Shown: positions 38,033 through 49,541, counted from the first letter of the stretch. The stretch: DNA of 64,000 nt from CAVVMA01 sp963830715 (GCA_963830715.1 CAWHNS010000021.1:248001-312000); one strand, 5' to 3'. Notes: generated from the sequence alone by a model not told the origin. Program-made: numbers and translations.

Positions 38033-40958
38033 CTAGGGCGTAGGCATCGGGGCCGGCGTCCGCTTGGGCGCTGGAGTGCGGGTCGGAGTCGGGGTCGCAG
38101 CTACCGGCTGGATGGCGACAAACAGAGGCTCAAGCAGCTCTGTCCTTGGGCCGCTTATCGTCCTGGCCGGGGTGGCATAGCCGTTGCTTCCCGCCGCATA
38201 GACCAACACTCTCAGGAGGATCGCGTCCGCCACATAGATGTTGCTTCTGGAATCCACCGCAATGCCCGTTGGGTCTTCAAGGCTGTTGATGGTGGCGATC
38301 GGGGCGGCGTTGCCGTTGCTCCCCGCCGAATAAACAAACACACTCGTGGCGCCGTAGTCCGCGACATAGATTTTGCCGCTGGAATCCACCGCGATGGCGT
38401 CTGGCTCTAATAGGCCGGTCCTCGTCCCGTTGATGGTGGCGATGCGAGCGGCTTTGCCATCGCTCTCCGGCTCATAGACAAACACGCTGCTGGCCAGGAA
38501 GTCCGCCACATAGATTTTACCGCTGGAATCCACCGCAACGTCATATGGGGAGGTCTGGCCGGTGTCTCGGATGGTGGCAATGGGGGCGACGTTGCCGTTG
38601 CTTCTCGCCGAGTAGATCAACACGCCGTCGTACTCGTCCGCCACGTAGATTTTGCCGCCGGAATCCACCGCGATGCCCCCCGGGACGTCCAGGCCGGTCT
38701 CGCCCCCGCTGATGGTGGCGATGGGGGCAGCGTTGCCGTTGCTCTCCGCCGGATAGACCATCACGCTGGGGAACACGAGCCTCGATCCCAAGCGGGCTCT
38801 CGAAGCCCTGGTTCGTCACATAAATGTTGCCGCTGGAGTCCGACGCAATGCCGCCTGGAGTGCTCAGGCCGGTGACTATGGTCGTGCCGATGTTAGCAAG
38901 GGGGACGACATTGTCGTTGCTCCCCGCCGAATAGACCAGCACGCTCGATCCCAGAAGGGCCTGAGGGAACGCCTCGGAGTAGACGTTGTTCGTAACATAG
39001 ATTTCGCCGCTGGAATCCGCCGCGATGCCCCCCAGGGAATTCAGGAGGGTGTTGACGCTGGCGATGGGAGCGACGTTGCCGTTGCTGTCTGCCGGATAGG
39101 TCAACACGCTGTTGCCCAAAGCCACGTCGACCTTGCCGCTGGAACTCACCGCGATGCCTTGCGGACCGCCGCTCAGGCCGGTTTTGCTCCCGCTGATGGT
39201 GGCGATGGGCGCCTCGTTGAGCAGCCCGGTGCGGCTTCCTAGCGGCGGATAGACCGTCACGCTCGTGACATTCGTCACATAGATTTTCCCGCTGAAATCG
39301 AAAGCAATGCCGTTTGGCGCGTCCAGGCCGGTGTTGCTCCCGCTGATGTTGGCTATGGGAGCGACGTTGCCCCTGCTACCCGCTGAATAGACCAACACGC
39401 TCGAAGTGTAAGGCTCCGTCACATAAATTTTGCCGCTCGAATCCACCCCGATGCCGACTGGAAAATTCAGGCCGGTGTTGCTCCCGCTGATGACGGCGAC
39501 GGGCGCTACGTTGCCGGTGCTCCCAGCCGAATAGACAAGCACGCCGCCGAGGCCATAGAGGTCGGCCACGTAGATGTTGCCCCTGGAATCCACCGCAATG
39601 CCCTCCGGCTGGTTCAGGCCGGTGTTGCTCCCGCTGATGATGGCGAGGGGCGAGGCGTTGCCGTGGCTCCCCGCCGCATAGACAGACAGGCTGGGGGCGA
39701 TGGAGCCGCCATCCACGATGTTGCCCCAGTTCGCCACGTAGATTTTGCCGCTGGAATCTACCGCGATCCCTTGTGAGAGCAGCAGGCCAGTGCTGCTCCC
39801 GCCGATGGTGGCGATGGGAGCGCCATCGCCGTCGCCCTCCGCCGAATAGACCACCACGCTCGAGGCGTACTCATCCACCACATAAATTTTGCCGCCGGAA
39901 TCCACCGCGATGCCTTCCGGATAGACCAGGCCGGTTTTGCTCCCACCGATGATGGCGACGGGGTAGACGTTGCCGTCGCTCCCCGCCGAATAGACAAACA
40001 CGCGGCCGGGGTAAACCTGAAAGTTCGCCGCCACATAGGGGTCGGCGTTAAAGTCCGCCACGTAGATTTTGCCGCCGGAATCCACCGCGACGCCCATTGG
40101 GGTGGCCAGGCCGGTGTTGCTTCCGCTGATGGTGGCGATCGGTGCGACATTGCCGTCGCTCCCCGCCGAATAGACCAACACGCCGCCGTCGGGGCCTTCA
40201 GCGTTCTCAGCGAAGTTCGACACATAGATTTTCCCGCTGGAATCCGCCGCGATGCCAGATGGGGCGTTCAGGCCGGTGTTACTCCCCCTGATGGTGGCGA
40301 TCGGCGCGACATTGCCCTTGCTGCCCGCTGAATAGACCAACACGCTCGAAGTGTAATTCTCCGCCACATAGATTTTGCCGGTGGAATCCACAGCGATGCC
40401 CTCTGGTGCGACCAGGCCGGTCCTGCTCCCGCTGATGGTGGCGATCGGCGAGACGTTGCCGTTGCTCCCCGCTGAATAGATCAACACGCTGGCGGCAGCT
40501 CTGTCGGCCACATAGATTTTTCCCCTAGAATCCACCGCAATGCCTTCCGGATAGATCAGGCCGGTTTCGTAGCCGCCGATGATGCCGATGGGAGCAGCAT
40601 CCGCCCCGTTGCTCCCCTTGCGGTAAATGGTGATCGTGCCGGCGCCGCCGTAGCAGTTGACGGTGGCGTTGTTGGAGACATAAATCTTCCCACTCGCGTC
40701 AGTGGCCACGAATTGCGGCGAGGAGAGGCCGGTAGGGGCAGGGACCAGCGGAGAGACGTCGCCGTTGCTTGTGACCGGGTATGCCGTGACAGCGTTGGTG
40801 CATGCGTCCGTAACGAAAAGCTTCGGCGTGACGGTCGCGCTATAGGCGCGCGGCGCGAGACCGAAAACGCTGAAGAATATGAAGCCCGACAATCCGAACG
40901 CTACGGCGCCTAAGCTCGCGATCACGCCGACGCGGACTTTTCCCCAGGAGCGTTCCAT
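38033..40958 (-). CDS. NHL-repeat beta-propeller protein, secreted (one frameshift)
   Basis: A protein of about 975 residues made almost wholly of tandem repeats. It starts at the ATG at 40958 with a signal or anchor (GVIASLGAVAFGLSGFIFFSVFG, about 11-33). About 18-20 repeats of 45-60 residues follow, each with a core like GIAVDSSGKIYVAD and VLVYSAGSNGNVAPIATISG. The frame changes near 38790. The C-terminus is rich in Thr and Pro (TPTPTRTPAPKRTPAPMPTP). NHL-type repeats build propellers that bind proteins, sugars or RNA; here an extracellular or surface role is likely. The DNA repeats are near-identical and thus prone to recombination. Confidence 0.85.
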
Positions 40959-41110
40959 CCGGAAGTTCCCTTTTTGACCCTCCGATTGTAGCTGCCCCTA
41001 TTATCTCGAGCGGCCCGCCTCGCGCAAGGTTCGACGCCATGCGGGCTGAAATTTGACACCATCCACGATCGGACGTTAGCCTGTAGTCTCCGACCGGGAG
41101 ATCACACGAG

Positions 41111-41755
41111 ATGGAGCGGCAGGCTAGACGCGCGCAGGTGTTGCGCCACGCCAAGCGAATCTTCGCCCGCAAGGGATACCATCGCACCAACGTCGCCGAT
41201 ATCATCGCGCGCGCCCGTATCGCGCGCGGCACTTTCTATCTCTACTTCCAGAACAAGAAGGACCTCTTCGAGGAGCTGCTAGAACAGGTGCTGGGAGAGC
41301 TCAGGACCCGGATTCTTCGCCTGCGCGTAGGACCCGGAGAGCCGGATCCGGTCGAACAACTGCGCGCCAATCTGCGGCGGGTGATGGACTTCGTCTTCGC
41401 CGAGCGCGAACTGACCGACATTCTGCTCAATCATTCGGTCGGTTTCGATCGCGAGCTCGACCTCAAGATTCGCGACTTTTACGAACGGATCGCCGACGCG
41501 ATCCAGCGTTCGCTCGATCTCGGGATCGAGATTAAGCTCGTGAGATGTTGCGATACGCGCATCGCCGCGTATTGTATCCTTGGCGGCATCAAGCAGGTCG
41601 TGGGCGAGGCCTGGCACGGCGGCAAGCGCGACATTGACGCGCTGGTCGGAGAGATCCTTGAATTCGGGCTGCGCGGGGTCGCGCGCCCGGAACTGCTGGC
41701 CCCGCTTCCCGATCCGGTCCGCGAGAAGCAAAATGGCGTTCGAGCGCAAGTGTGA
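41111..41755 (+). CDS. TetR family transcriptional regulator
   Basis: A 214-residue repressor. The N-terminal helix-turn-helix reads ILRHAKRIFARKGYHRTNV-type segments (VLRHAKRIFARKGYHRTNVA, about 10-29) and ARIARGTFYLYFQNKKDLFEE (about 35-55), the standard TetR signature. The C-terminal ligand domain with LGGIKQVVGEAWHGG is typical of fatty-acid-related members. It precedes the HAD, LarA-like and acyl-reductase genes on the same strand and probably controls them. The start ATG has GGGAG upstream. The 152 bp before it separates it from the divergent NHL gene and must hold both promoters. Confidence 0.9.
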   Translation: MERQARRAQVLRHAKRIFARKGYHRTNVADIIARARIARGTFYLYFQNKKDLFEELLEQVLGELRTRILRLRVGPGEPDPVEQLRANLRRVMDFVFAERELTDILLNHSVGFDRELDLKIRDFYERIADAIQRSLDLGIEIKLVRCCDTRIAAYCILGGIKQVVGEAWHGGKRDIDALVGEILEFGLRGVARPELLAPLPDPVREKQNGVRAQV

Positions 41756-41795
41756 ATCGGCGAGCCGGTCTTTTTGCGCCGCGAGGTAGAATGAC

Positions 41796-42557
41796 ATGTC
41801 AGTTCTTGGCCCGAGACGCAGGAACTTGAGCCGCGCAGGCAAGGCGGCCGCCTTCTACGACCTCGACGGGACGCTGGCCGACTTGAACCTGATCCATTCG
41901 ACCGCGTTCGTTCTGGCCAATCTCGGCGAATGGTCGGGCCGCGCCGGATACCTGCTGACGCTGGCGGCCAACCTGCCGCGTCTGTATCTGGCCGAGCGAC
42001 AGGATCGCCGCCTGCTCAACCTCGCGTTGTTCGGAGTCTTCAAGGGCGTTTCGCGCGATCGCCTGATCGCGCTCGGCATCGAGTACTGCGATCGCGTGCT
42101 GCGGCGCCATCTTTACCCGCAGGCCGTCGAGTTGGTTCACGCCAACCGCGCCGCCGGGCTCGAGCCGGTACTGGTGACCGGCTCGCCCGATTTCGTGGTC
42201 GAACCGCTCGCGCGGCATCTCGAAATCGCGGCCTTCGCGGCGAACCGGTTCGTCTTCAGCCGGGGCCGCGCGACCGGGCGCCTGAAGGAGCCGGTGATGG
42301 TCGGAGGCGAGAAGGCCGATTGGTGCGGCCGTTACGCCCTCGACAACGAACTCGACTTGTCGGATTGCTGGGCCTACTCCGATTCCATCCATGATCTCCA
42401 GTTCCTGTGCGCGGTTGGTCATCCGGTGGCCGTCAATCCCGACCGCAAGCTGGAGCGCGCCGCGGCCAGCCGCCAGTGGCCAATCGTGAGATTCGGACGG
42501 GGTACTGCCGGCGGTTTTGCCTCGAATGTCGGCGAAGTCCTGAAGGCGCAACCTTGA
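41796..42557 (+). CDS. HAD-IB family hydrolase (SerB-like phosphatase)
   Basis: A 253-residue HAD phosphatase. AAAFYDLDGTLADLNLIHST (about 18-37) is motif I with the nucleophile Asp. VLVTGSPDFVVEPLARHL gives motif II (Ser/Thr), VGGEKADWC the motif III Lys, and WAYSDSIHDLQFL motif IV. The helical cap belongs to the HAD-IB group, whose bacterial members often sit next to PlsC acyltransferases and may act on phospholipid or acyl phosphate intermediates. It lies between the TetR gene and the LarA-like gene, 25 bp from the latter. Confidence 0.88.
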   Translation: MSVLGPRRRNLSRAGKAAAFYDLDGTLADLNLIHSTAFVLANLGEWSGRAGYLLTLAANLPRLYLAERQDRRLLNLALFGVFKGVSRDRLIALGIEYCDRVLRRHLYPQAVELVHANRAAGLEPVLVTGSPDFVVEPLARHLEIAAFAANRFVFSRGRATGRLKEPVMVGGEKADWCGRYALDNELDLSDCWAYSDSIHDLQFLCAVGHPVAVNPDRKLERAAASRQWPIVRFGRGTAGGFASNVGEVLKAQP

Positions 42558-42582
42558 AGTAAGGACGAAGGGAGGACGATCG

Positions 42583-44224
42583 ATGGCGCGTCCGCAGGCC
42601 AGGCTCAAGGAACTCAAGCCCGCGCAATTGCAGCACGAGGTCGGCGCTCGCCGCGACCTGGTGGTCACCCTCACCCGCCGCTCCGAGCCGCGCCTGATAG
42701 CGTACGGCGACGAGTTCATGCTCGAGAAGCTCCCGGCGGGTACGCGCGTGATATATCCGCCGCCGCCGCTCGAGCCGCTCGCCGATCCCGATGGCGCGAT
42801 TCGCTACGCTTTGCTCCATCCGGAGAGCGCCGACCCGCTCTTCGCCCAACTCGACCCGAACATGCGCGTGACCATCGCGATCGACGACATCAGCCTGCCC
42901 CTGCCGCCGATGCGCCGGCCGGACATCCGCGAGCGCGCGCTCAACATCGTGTTGCAGACGCTGGCCGACTATGGCGTGGACGACGTGCACCTGATTATCG
43001 CCACCTCGCTGCATCGCAGGATGACCGAGGCGGAGATTCGGCGCAGCGTGGGCGACCGCGCGTTCAAGCAGTTCTGGCCCGAGCGGCTCGTACAACTTCG
43101 ACGCCGAGAACAAAAGCGAACTGGCGATGCTCGGCAAGACCGATCACGGCGAGGAGGTCTGGCTCTCGAAACGCGCCGCCGAATCCGATCTGTTGATCTA
43201 TCTCAACATCAACCTGGTGCCGATGGACGGCGGGCACAAGTCGGTCGCGGTCGGCCTGGCTCCGTACCGCAGCCTCCGCCACCATCACAACGCCGCGACG
43301 CTGCGCGACTCGCATTCCTTCATGGACCCCCAACGCTCCGCGCTCCATCACAGCGCCGAGCGGATGGGACGAATCGTCAACCAGCACGTCAACGTCTTCA
43401 CGATCGAGACCGCGGTCAACACCCAGATGTACGGTCCGCTCCTGGATTTCCTGCACAAGAACGAGGACCGCTTCAGCGACTGGGATCGCACCCGCATGCG
43501 CGGCTTTCGCTGGACGCTGCGCAACATGTCCAACGAGCTGCGCCGCCAGGTGATGCATCAGTATGCCGCGCCCTACGGGATGACCGGGGTGTGGGCGGGC
43601 GAGACCGAGGGCGTGCATCGCAAGGCCCTGGCCCGCGTTTACCAGCAATACGCGGTCCCGGTGAAAGGCCAGTCCGACATACTTATTGTAGGCGTGCCCT
43701 ACATCTGCCCGTACAACGTCAACTCGATCATGAATCCGATCCTGGTGCAGTGTACCGGCCTCGGCTACCTGTTCAACATGTATCGCAACAAGCCGCTGGT
43801 GCGCGCCGGCGGGACGATGATCATCTGCCATCCGCTGCGCGACGAGTTCCATCCCGAGCACCATCCGAGCTACATCGAGTTCTTCCATCGATGCCTCGCC
43901 GAGACCACCAGCGCGCCGGACCTGGAGAAAAAGTTCGAGCAGGAGTTCGCGCGCAATCCGACCTACATCCACATGTACCGCTACGGCCATGCCTATCACG
44001 GAGTACATCCGTTCTACATGTGGTATTGGGGCGAGCCGGGGCGCCATCATGTCGGCCGCGTCATCGCCGCCGGATGCGAGGAGCCCGAAGTCGCCTCGCG
44101 CCTCGGATGGGAATCCGCCGAGACCCTGGACGAGGCAATCGCGATGGCCACCGCCGATCTGGGCCGCTCCGCCACCATCACCTACCTGCATCTGCCGCCG
44201 CTGGTGATCGCCGATGTCGAATAG
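42583..44224 (+). CDS. LarA-like nickel-dependent racemase family protein (one frameshift)
   Basis: A protein of about 547 residues related to the lactate racemase LarA (DUF2088). VTIAIDDISLPLPPMRRPDI is the conserved start block, IATSLHRRMTEAEIRRSVG the segment with the first catalytic-site His, and the region LIYLNINLVPMDGGHKSVAVGL the block with His, Lys and Gly that binds the nickel-pincer cofactor in LarA. The frame changes near 43095. The family carries out racemisation or epimerisation of 2-hydroxyacids using a nickel-pincer nucleotide made by LarB, LarC and LarE; none of those is in the window. It overlaps the acyl reductase gene by 11 bp. The substrate may be a lipid-linked hydroxyacid; that is inference. 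Confidence 0.75.
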
Positions 44225-47200
44225 CGCTGGCAACGGCAATCGCAATGGGGTGCCGCGCGGATCGCAGCCGATGCCGCCGCTAGCCGAGGTGTTCGCCAAG
44301 CGTCGCATCCTCCTGACCGGCGGGACCGGATTCCTCGGTAAGGTCTTCCTCTACCTGCTGCTCAGATGGCATCCGGAGATCGATCGCATCTACCTGCTGA
44401 TTCGCGGCGACGAGCGCTCGAGCCACGGCCGCTTCCGCCGCGAGATCCTGGACTCGCCCGCGATGGGGCCGCTGCGCGATCATCTCGGCGAGCGCTTCGA
44501 TCGTTATATCGAGGAGAAGCTCGCAGTGGTCGCGGGCGATATCACCGACGAGCATCTCGCGGTCGGCGGCGGCGAGGCTCTGAGGAAGGTCTCGATCGAC
44601 GCCGTCGTACACTGCGCCGGGCTGGTGAACTTCGAAGCCTCGCTCGAAAAGGCGCTGGCCGCGAACACCAGCGGCGTAGCCAACGTGCTGAAGTTCTGCG
44701 GCAGGCGCGGCGCGGCGATGCTGCACGTATCAACCTGCTATGTCGCCGGCGGCGCGGATGGACACCGCTTCGAAGACGACCTGCCCGTGAACTGGTGTCC
44801 CAACGGCGCGCGCAATTTCAGTCTCGAGCGCGAAATCCGCGACGCGCTCGCAGCCGTCGATCGGGTTGTCGCCGAGTCGCGCGATCAAGCGCAAATGGCC
44901 GAACTCGAGCCGGACCTCGAAGACCAGCCATCTCCGCATGGACGGGGCGAAGGCGCAGCCGAGATGCGGCGCAAGCGATGGGTCGAGGATCGGCTCAAGG
45001 AAATCGGCCGCCAGCGCGCGCTGCGCCTGGGATGGCCCAACACCTACAGCTACAGCAAGAGCCTCGGCGAGCAACTGGTGCTCGCCGCGCGTGAGGAGCT
45101 GAACGTCGCGGTCGTGCGGCCCGCGGTGATCGAGAGCGCGCTCAAGGACCCATTCCCCGGATGGAACCAGGGCGTCAACACCAGCGCACCGCTCACCTAT
45201 ATGTCGGGACGCGGTTACCGTTTCTATCCGGCGCGCGCCGACCTGGTGCTGGATGTAATTCCGGTCGATCTGGTCGCGCATGCGATGGTGCCAGTTCTCG
45301 CCGCCCTGCTGCTTCGCCGGCAGAATCCCATCTACCAGCTCGGCACCTCGGACTCGAATCCGCTAACGATGCGCCGACTCGTGGAATTGACCGCGCTCGC
45401 GAACCGGCGCGACCAGAAGAACGGCGAAGGCTCGATGGGCCGGCTGGCGCGCCATCTCGAAGCCGTGGTGGTTTCGCGGAGCACATATGAGCTGGCCAGC
45501 CGCACGTTCCCCGCCATGCTCAAGCGCGGCGCCGGGCTGCTCAGAACGGCGCTGGGTGACGGCTCGTCGCGCGCCAGGGAGATCGAGCGCCGCATTGACC
45601 GGTTCGTTGACGAAACTGATCTCGCACGATCGCTGGTCGAGGTATACCGGCCATACATCCAGGACCTCATCTACACCTTCCACTGCGCCAACATCCGCGC
45701 GCTCTACGGCCGGCTCGCTTCGCAGGACGCGCGGCGCCATCCGTTTCGACCCGACCAGATCGACTGGCACGACTACTGGCTGAATGTTCACATGCCCGGG
45801 CTGCGCCGGCATATTTTTCCGCAACTCGATCTTCACACCCGATCCCGGCCGCGCGGGGTTCCGCGCCACAAGAGCCTGCTGGAGATGCTCGACAGTTGCG
45901 TGGAGCGATTCGGCTCGCGTTCGGCGCTGATGGCGCGTGCGCCCTCGGGCGAGCGAATCACTACCACCTATCGCGAGCTTCGCGACGGCGCGCGCCGCGG
46001 TGGATTGCTGCTCCGGATGCGCGGCGTAAAGCCGGGCGACCGCGTGATGCTGATCGGCGAAAACTCGCCGGGTTGGGCCCTCGCCTATTTCGCGATTCTG
46101 AATGCGGGGGCGATCGCGGTCCCGCTGGACCATCAGATCTCCGCCGAGGAGTTGGCGGCAATCTGCGCAATCGCCGCTCCCAACGCCGCGCTCGTATCAT
46201 CGGCGGTCTCACGCCGCCTTGATGGCGCGTTCAGGTCCGCCTGCGGCGGGATCGTGCGGATCGATCTCGAGGAACTGCGCCGTCCCTTCATTCTGCGCGC
46301 CAAGTCGCCGGCGCCTGTGCCGCCCGATCGCAAAACCCTTGCCTCGATCGTGTTCACTTCAGGCACCACCGGCGCGCCGAAAGGCGTGATGCTCACGCAC
46401 GGCAACTTCGCGGCGGAAGTCGCGATGATCTCGCGGGTGTTCACCTTGAGCAGCGACGACCTGTTGCTGTCGCTGCTGCCGCTTCATCATACGTTCGAGT
46501 TCACCTGCGGGATGCTGCTGCCGCTGGCCAGCGGCGCGACGGTGCTCTATCCGATCGGCGTCGAGGCGGCCAATCTTTCACGCACGCTCGCCGACGTACG
46601 GCCCACCGCGCTTATCGGCGTCCCCGCGCTCTGGCAGGCGATCCATCGCAGGATCGTTCAACGGCGTCGAAGCGCGCGGGCCGTTCTTTCACGCGGCATT
46701 CGACCAGCTTCGCGAATTCAACCGCACGCTGGACAAGGACTTCCGGATCAATGCCGGCGGCGTCCTGTTCCGCCAGGCGCACGCCGCGCTGGGGGGGCGA
46801 TTGAGACTCGCCGTGAGCGGCGGTTCCGCGCTTCCCAATTGGGTGGCGGAGTTCTTCAACGACATCGGAATTCATCTGCTCGAAGGTTATGGGCTTACCG
46901 AGGCGTCTCCGGTCCTGACCGCGGCCCATCCCGGCGAGCCGCTCGTCACCGGATCGGTCGGCAAGCCGCTGGCCGGCGTCGAGTTGAAGCTCGAAGGCGG
47001 CGGCGAAGCTATCGGTGAGATCGTCGCGCGCGGGCCAAACATCATGAGCGGCTACTATCGCAATCCGGCCGCGACCAGTGAGGTGCTGCGCGACGGATGG
47101 CTTCACACCGGCGACCTGGGGCGCCTCGACGATCAGGGGCGGCTCTATATCGTCGGGCGCGCCAAGGAAGTCATCGTCGATTCCGGCGGCAATAACATCT

Positions 47201-48564
47201 ATATCGACGAGCTCGAGGAGGCCTACGGACATTCGCCGTATCTGAAAGAGCTCGCGGTGGTGGGAATCAAGGTCGGCAACGCCGAGCAGGTCGCGGCGCT
47301 GGCGGTCCCGGCGTATGCGCGCGGCGAGCGCCGCCGGGCCGTCGAGGACAAGCTGCGAGCGCACTTCGACGAGATCGGCGCCCGCCTGAGCCCGCACAAA
47401 CGAATCCGGATCCTGCGGTTCGGCGATGCCGACTTGCCGCGTACCCGGACCCGCAAGGTGAAGCGGGGCGAGGTCGCGGCTGCGCTGCACGCGATGCTCC
47501 AGGGAGATCCGGCGCGCAAGGCGGCGGTTAGCGGCGACATTGAACCGTGGCTCTCGGACGCGCTGGCTCAGGTCGCAGGTGCGCAGGACATAACGCTCGC
47601 GACGCGTCTGGTCGAGGATCTCGGACTCGATTCGCTCGCGCTGGCCGAACTGGGCGAGCATATCGCGGAGCGGGTAAGCCGCGAGCTCTCGCCGGAAGAG
47701 CTCTCGCAGATTCACACCATCGCGGATTTGCAGCAGATGGTGAGCCAGGGCGCGAGCCGGATGCGGCTGCCCTCGTATGCGCGTTTCGGGCGGCCATTCA
47801 CTCCCACCCTCCCGGCACTCGTGCGGCGGCTTGGCGAGGCGGGACTCCGGCGCGCGCAGCACGCGGGCTTCGAGTCCTGGCTGAAGCCGCGCATCATGGG
47901 CCACGGCAATATCGCGTTCAATCGCAACCTGCTGGTGGTTGCCAATCACGCGAGTCATCTCGACTTCGGCCTGATCGGCTATGCGCTCGGACCGATCGGC
48001 GAGCGGCTGGTGGTCCTCGCCGCCGCCGACTATTTCTTCAACACCCCGACCCGGCGGTTCATCGCCACCAACTTCACCCGGCTCATCCCGTTCGATCGCG
48101 AACGGGCGCAGTTGGAGTCGCTCGAAGAGGCGATGCAGGAACTGGCGCACGGCAGAAGCGTCCTGATGTTCCCCGAGGGCACGCGCTCGCCCGACGGGGC
48201 GATCCACGAGTTCAAGAGCGGTGCCGGATTCCTCGCGCTGCGCAGCGGATGCGACGTGCTGCCGATAAATCTGCGCGGCACTTACGACGTTCTCGGCAAG
48301 GGCAGCCTAGTCCCGCGCCGCCGTCCGGTGGAGGTTCGCATTGGCAAAGTGATCACCAGCGCCGAGCTCCGCGCGATCGCCGAAAACAGCGAAGGCGCCG
48401 GCGCCTACCGCAAGCTCGCCGAATTCATGCGGCAGCGGGTCGTCGACCTCGCCGCTCCGCACGCGCGGATCGCACGACGCCTTCCGCCGGCCGCCGCGAG
48501 CACGCCGCCACCGCGTCGGGCTCGCAATCGGCGCAGCGACGACGGCGCGGCGGCCAAACTCTGA
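44214..48564 (+). CDS. Four-domain fusion: acyl-CoA reductase, AMP-ligase, carrier, PlsC acyltransferase (one frameshift)
   Basis: A very large protein of about 1450 residues. Domain 1 (about 30-520) is a fatty acyl-CoA reductase: ILLTGGTGFLGKVFLYLLLR binds NADPH at about 32-51 and TYSYSKSLGEQL holds the YxxxK pair near 277-283. Domain 2 (about 560-1080) is an acyl-AMP ligase: FTSGTTGAPKGVMLTHGN near 710, and YGLTEASPVL and HTGDLG further on. Domain 3 (about 1100-1165) is a carrier with DLGLDSLALAEL, whose Ser takes phosphopantetheine. Domain 4 (about 1225-1420) is an acyltransferase with NHASHLDF and FPEGTRSPDG. The frame changes near 46670 inside the ligase. The sum suggests activation, carrier loading, reduction to alcohol and esterification of a fatty acid by one chain; the order of steps is inference. 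Confidence 0.85.
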
Positions 48565-49434
48565 GGGCCTACGAGACTCCGCGCATTTCTCCTCGTTCTC
48601 GTCGTCCTGATTGCCCCGCGCGCTGAGGCGTGGGATTCCGGAACGCATCGCCTCATCACGCGCCTGGCGATCGAGGCGTTGCCGCCCTCCCCGCTTCAAT
48701 CCTTCATGGCGCGCCACACGCGCGCTCTCGAACGGTACTCCGTGCTTCCCGACACGCAGCTCAAGGAACTATACGGCAAGACCGAAGCGCGCAGGCATTA
48801 CATCGACCTCGAATACTTCGGGTCCCGCCGGTTGGACGCGCTCGGACCCGACCTCGACGTCATGGAGCGCCGGTTCGGCACGATGCGTGTGCTACGCGCG
48901 GGGACGCTGCCCTGGACGATCGAGGATGTCAGCGCGCAACTCGAGGCGGCGTGGACCAGCGGCGACTGCGATCGGGTGCTGCCCCTATCCGGATATCTGG
49001 CACACTATGTCGGCGACATGAGCCAGCCTCTGCACACCACCGAACGCTACGACGGGGAGTTCCCGAGCGATAAAGGGATGCACGCGCGACTCGAGCGCGC
49101 CGTCGATCGCTCCGTCGCGCGAATCGATGAGTTGGCCAGGCCCGAGGTTCACGTCGTACCAATCGTCTCGGCGTGGGATTCGACTATCGCAGGGCTGCGT
49201 GAATCGAATGCGCTGGTCGGCGAGGTCTTCAAGGCCGACCGCGAAGCGCGAACAGCCAGCGGCGGCGACGAACAAGCATACACGGCGATATTGATGAACC
49301 ATGAAGACAAGATGATCGCCGGCCGGATCGCCGACTCAGCCTCGCGGCTGGCGTCGATTTGGATTTACGAATGGCAGCAGGCCGGCCGCCCGATGCCTGC
49401 CAGCCCTGAGCCGAGGCGCCGGGGTGATTATTGA
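48565..49434 (+). CDS. Secreted zinc phospholipase C / S1-P1 nuclease-like protein
   Basis: The open frame right after the preceding TGA reads a signal peptide (LRAFLLVLVVLIAPRAEA) followed by WDSGTHRLITRLAIEALP. In this superfamily the mature protein begins with Trp, whose backbone and the next His bind zinc, so cleavage before W is likely. HYVGDMSQPLHTTERYDG gives the H-x3-D-x3-QPLH zinc motif. There is no ATG, GTG or TTG before the signal; the first one in frame is TTG at 48679, which would remove the zinc site. The start is thus uncertain and the coordinate given is the frame limit. About 280 residues; it would cleave phospholipids or single-stranded nucleic acid outside the cell. Confidence 0.7.
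   Translation, partial: GPTRLRAFLLVLVVLIAPRAEAWDSGTHRLITRLAIEALPPSPLQSFMARHTRALERYSVLPDTQLKELYGKTEARRHYIDLEYFGSRRLDALGPDLDVMERRFGTMRVLRAGTLPWTIEDVSAQLEAAWTSGDCDRVLPLSGYLAHYVGDMSQPLHTTERYDGEFPSDKGMHARLERAVDRSVARIDELARPEVHVVPIVSAWDSTIAGLRESNALVGEVFKADREARTASGGDEQAYTAILMNHEDKMIAGRIADSASRLASIWIYEWQQAGRPMPASPEPRRRGDY
49352..49430 (+). repeat. Dispersed repeat, copy 1
   Basis: Bases 49352-49430, which encode the last 26 or so residues of the phospholipase-like protein, match 50311-50378 in the same orientation. The match has a 10-bp gap and a few mismatches, and the block GATGCCTGCCAGCC with TGAGCCGAGGCGCC is nearly identical. The two copies flank the lipoprotein gene. Confidence 0.75.
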
Positions 49435-49541
49435 ATTCCGCCCAATAGCGACAATTGCAGGTATTCTGTGTTGTGCTGAGGGCATTGGATTTCCAGCAGG
49501 GGTAAGCGGGCACTTCGAAGCACTGGAGGTCACAGACGACG

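Noticed and set aside
38033..40958. Regular tandem repeats that could be taken for a CRISPR array
   Set aside because: The repeats are in one long reading frame with NHL cores and unit lengths of 135-180 bp; there are no short unique spacers.
46612..48207. 531-residue minus-strand open frame over the megaenzyme gene
   Set aside because: It is antisense to the ligase, carrier and acyltransferase motifs and shows shadow-type composition.
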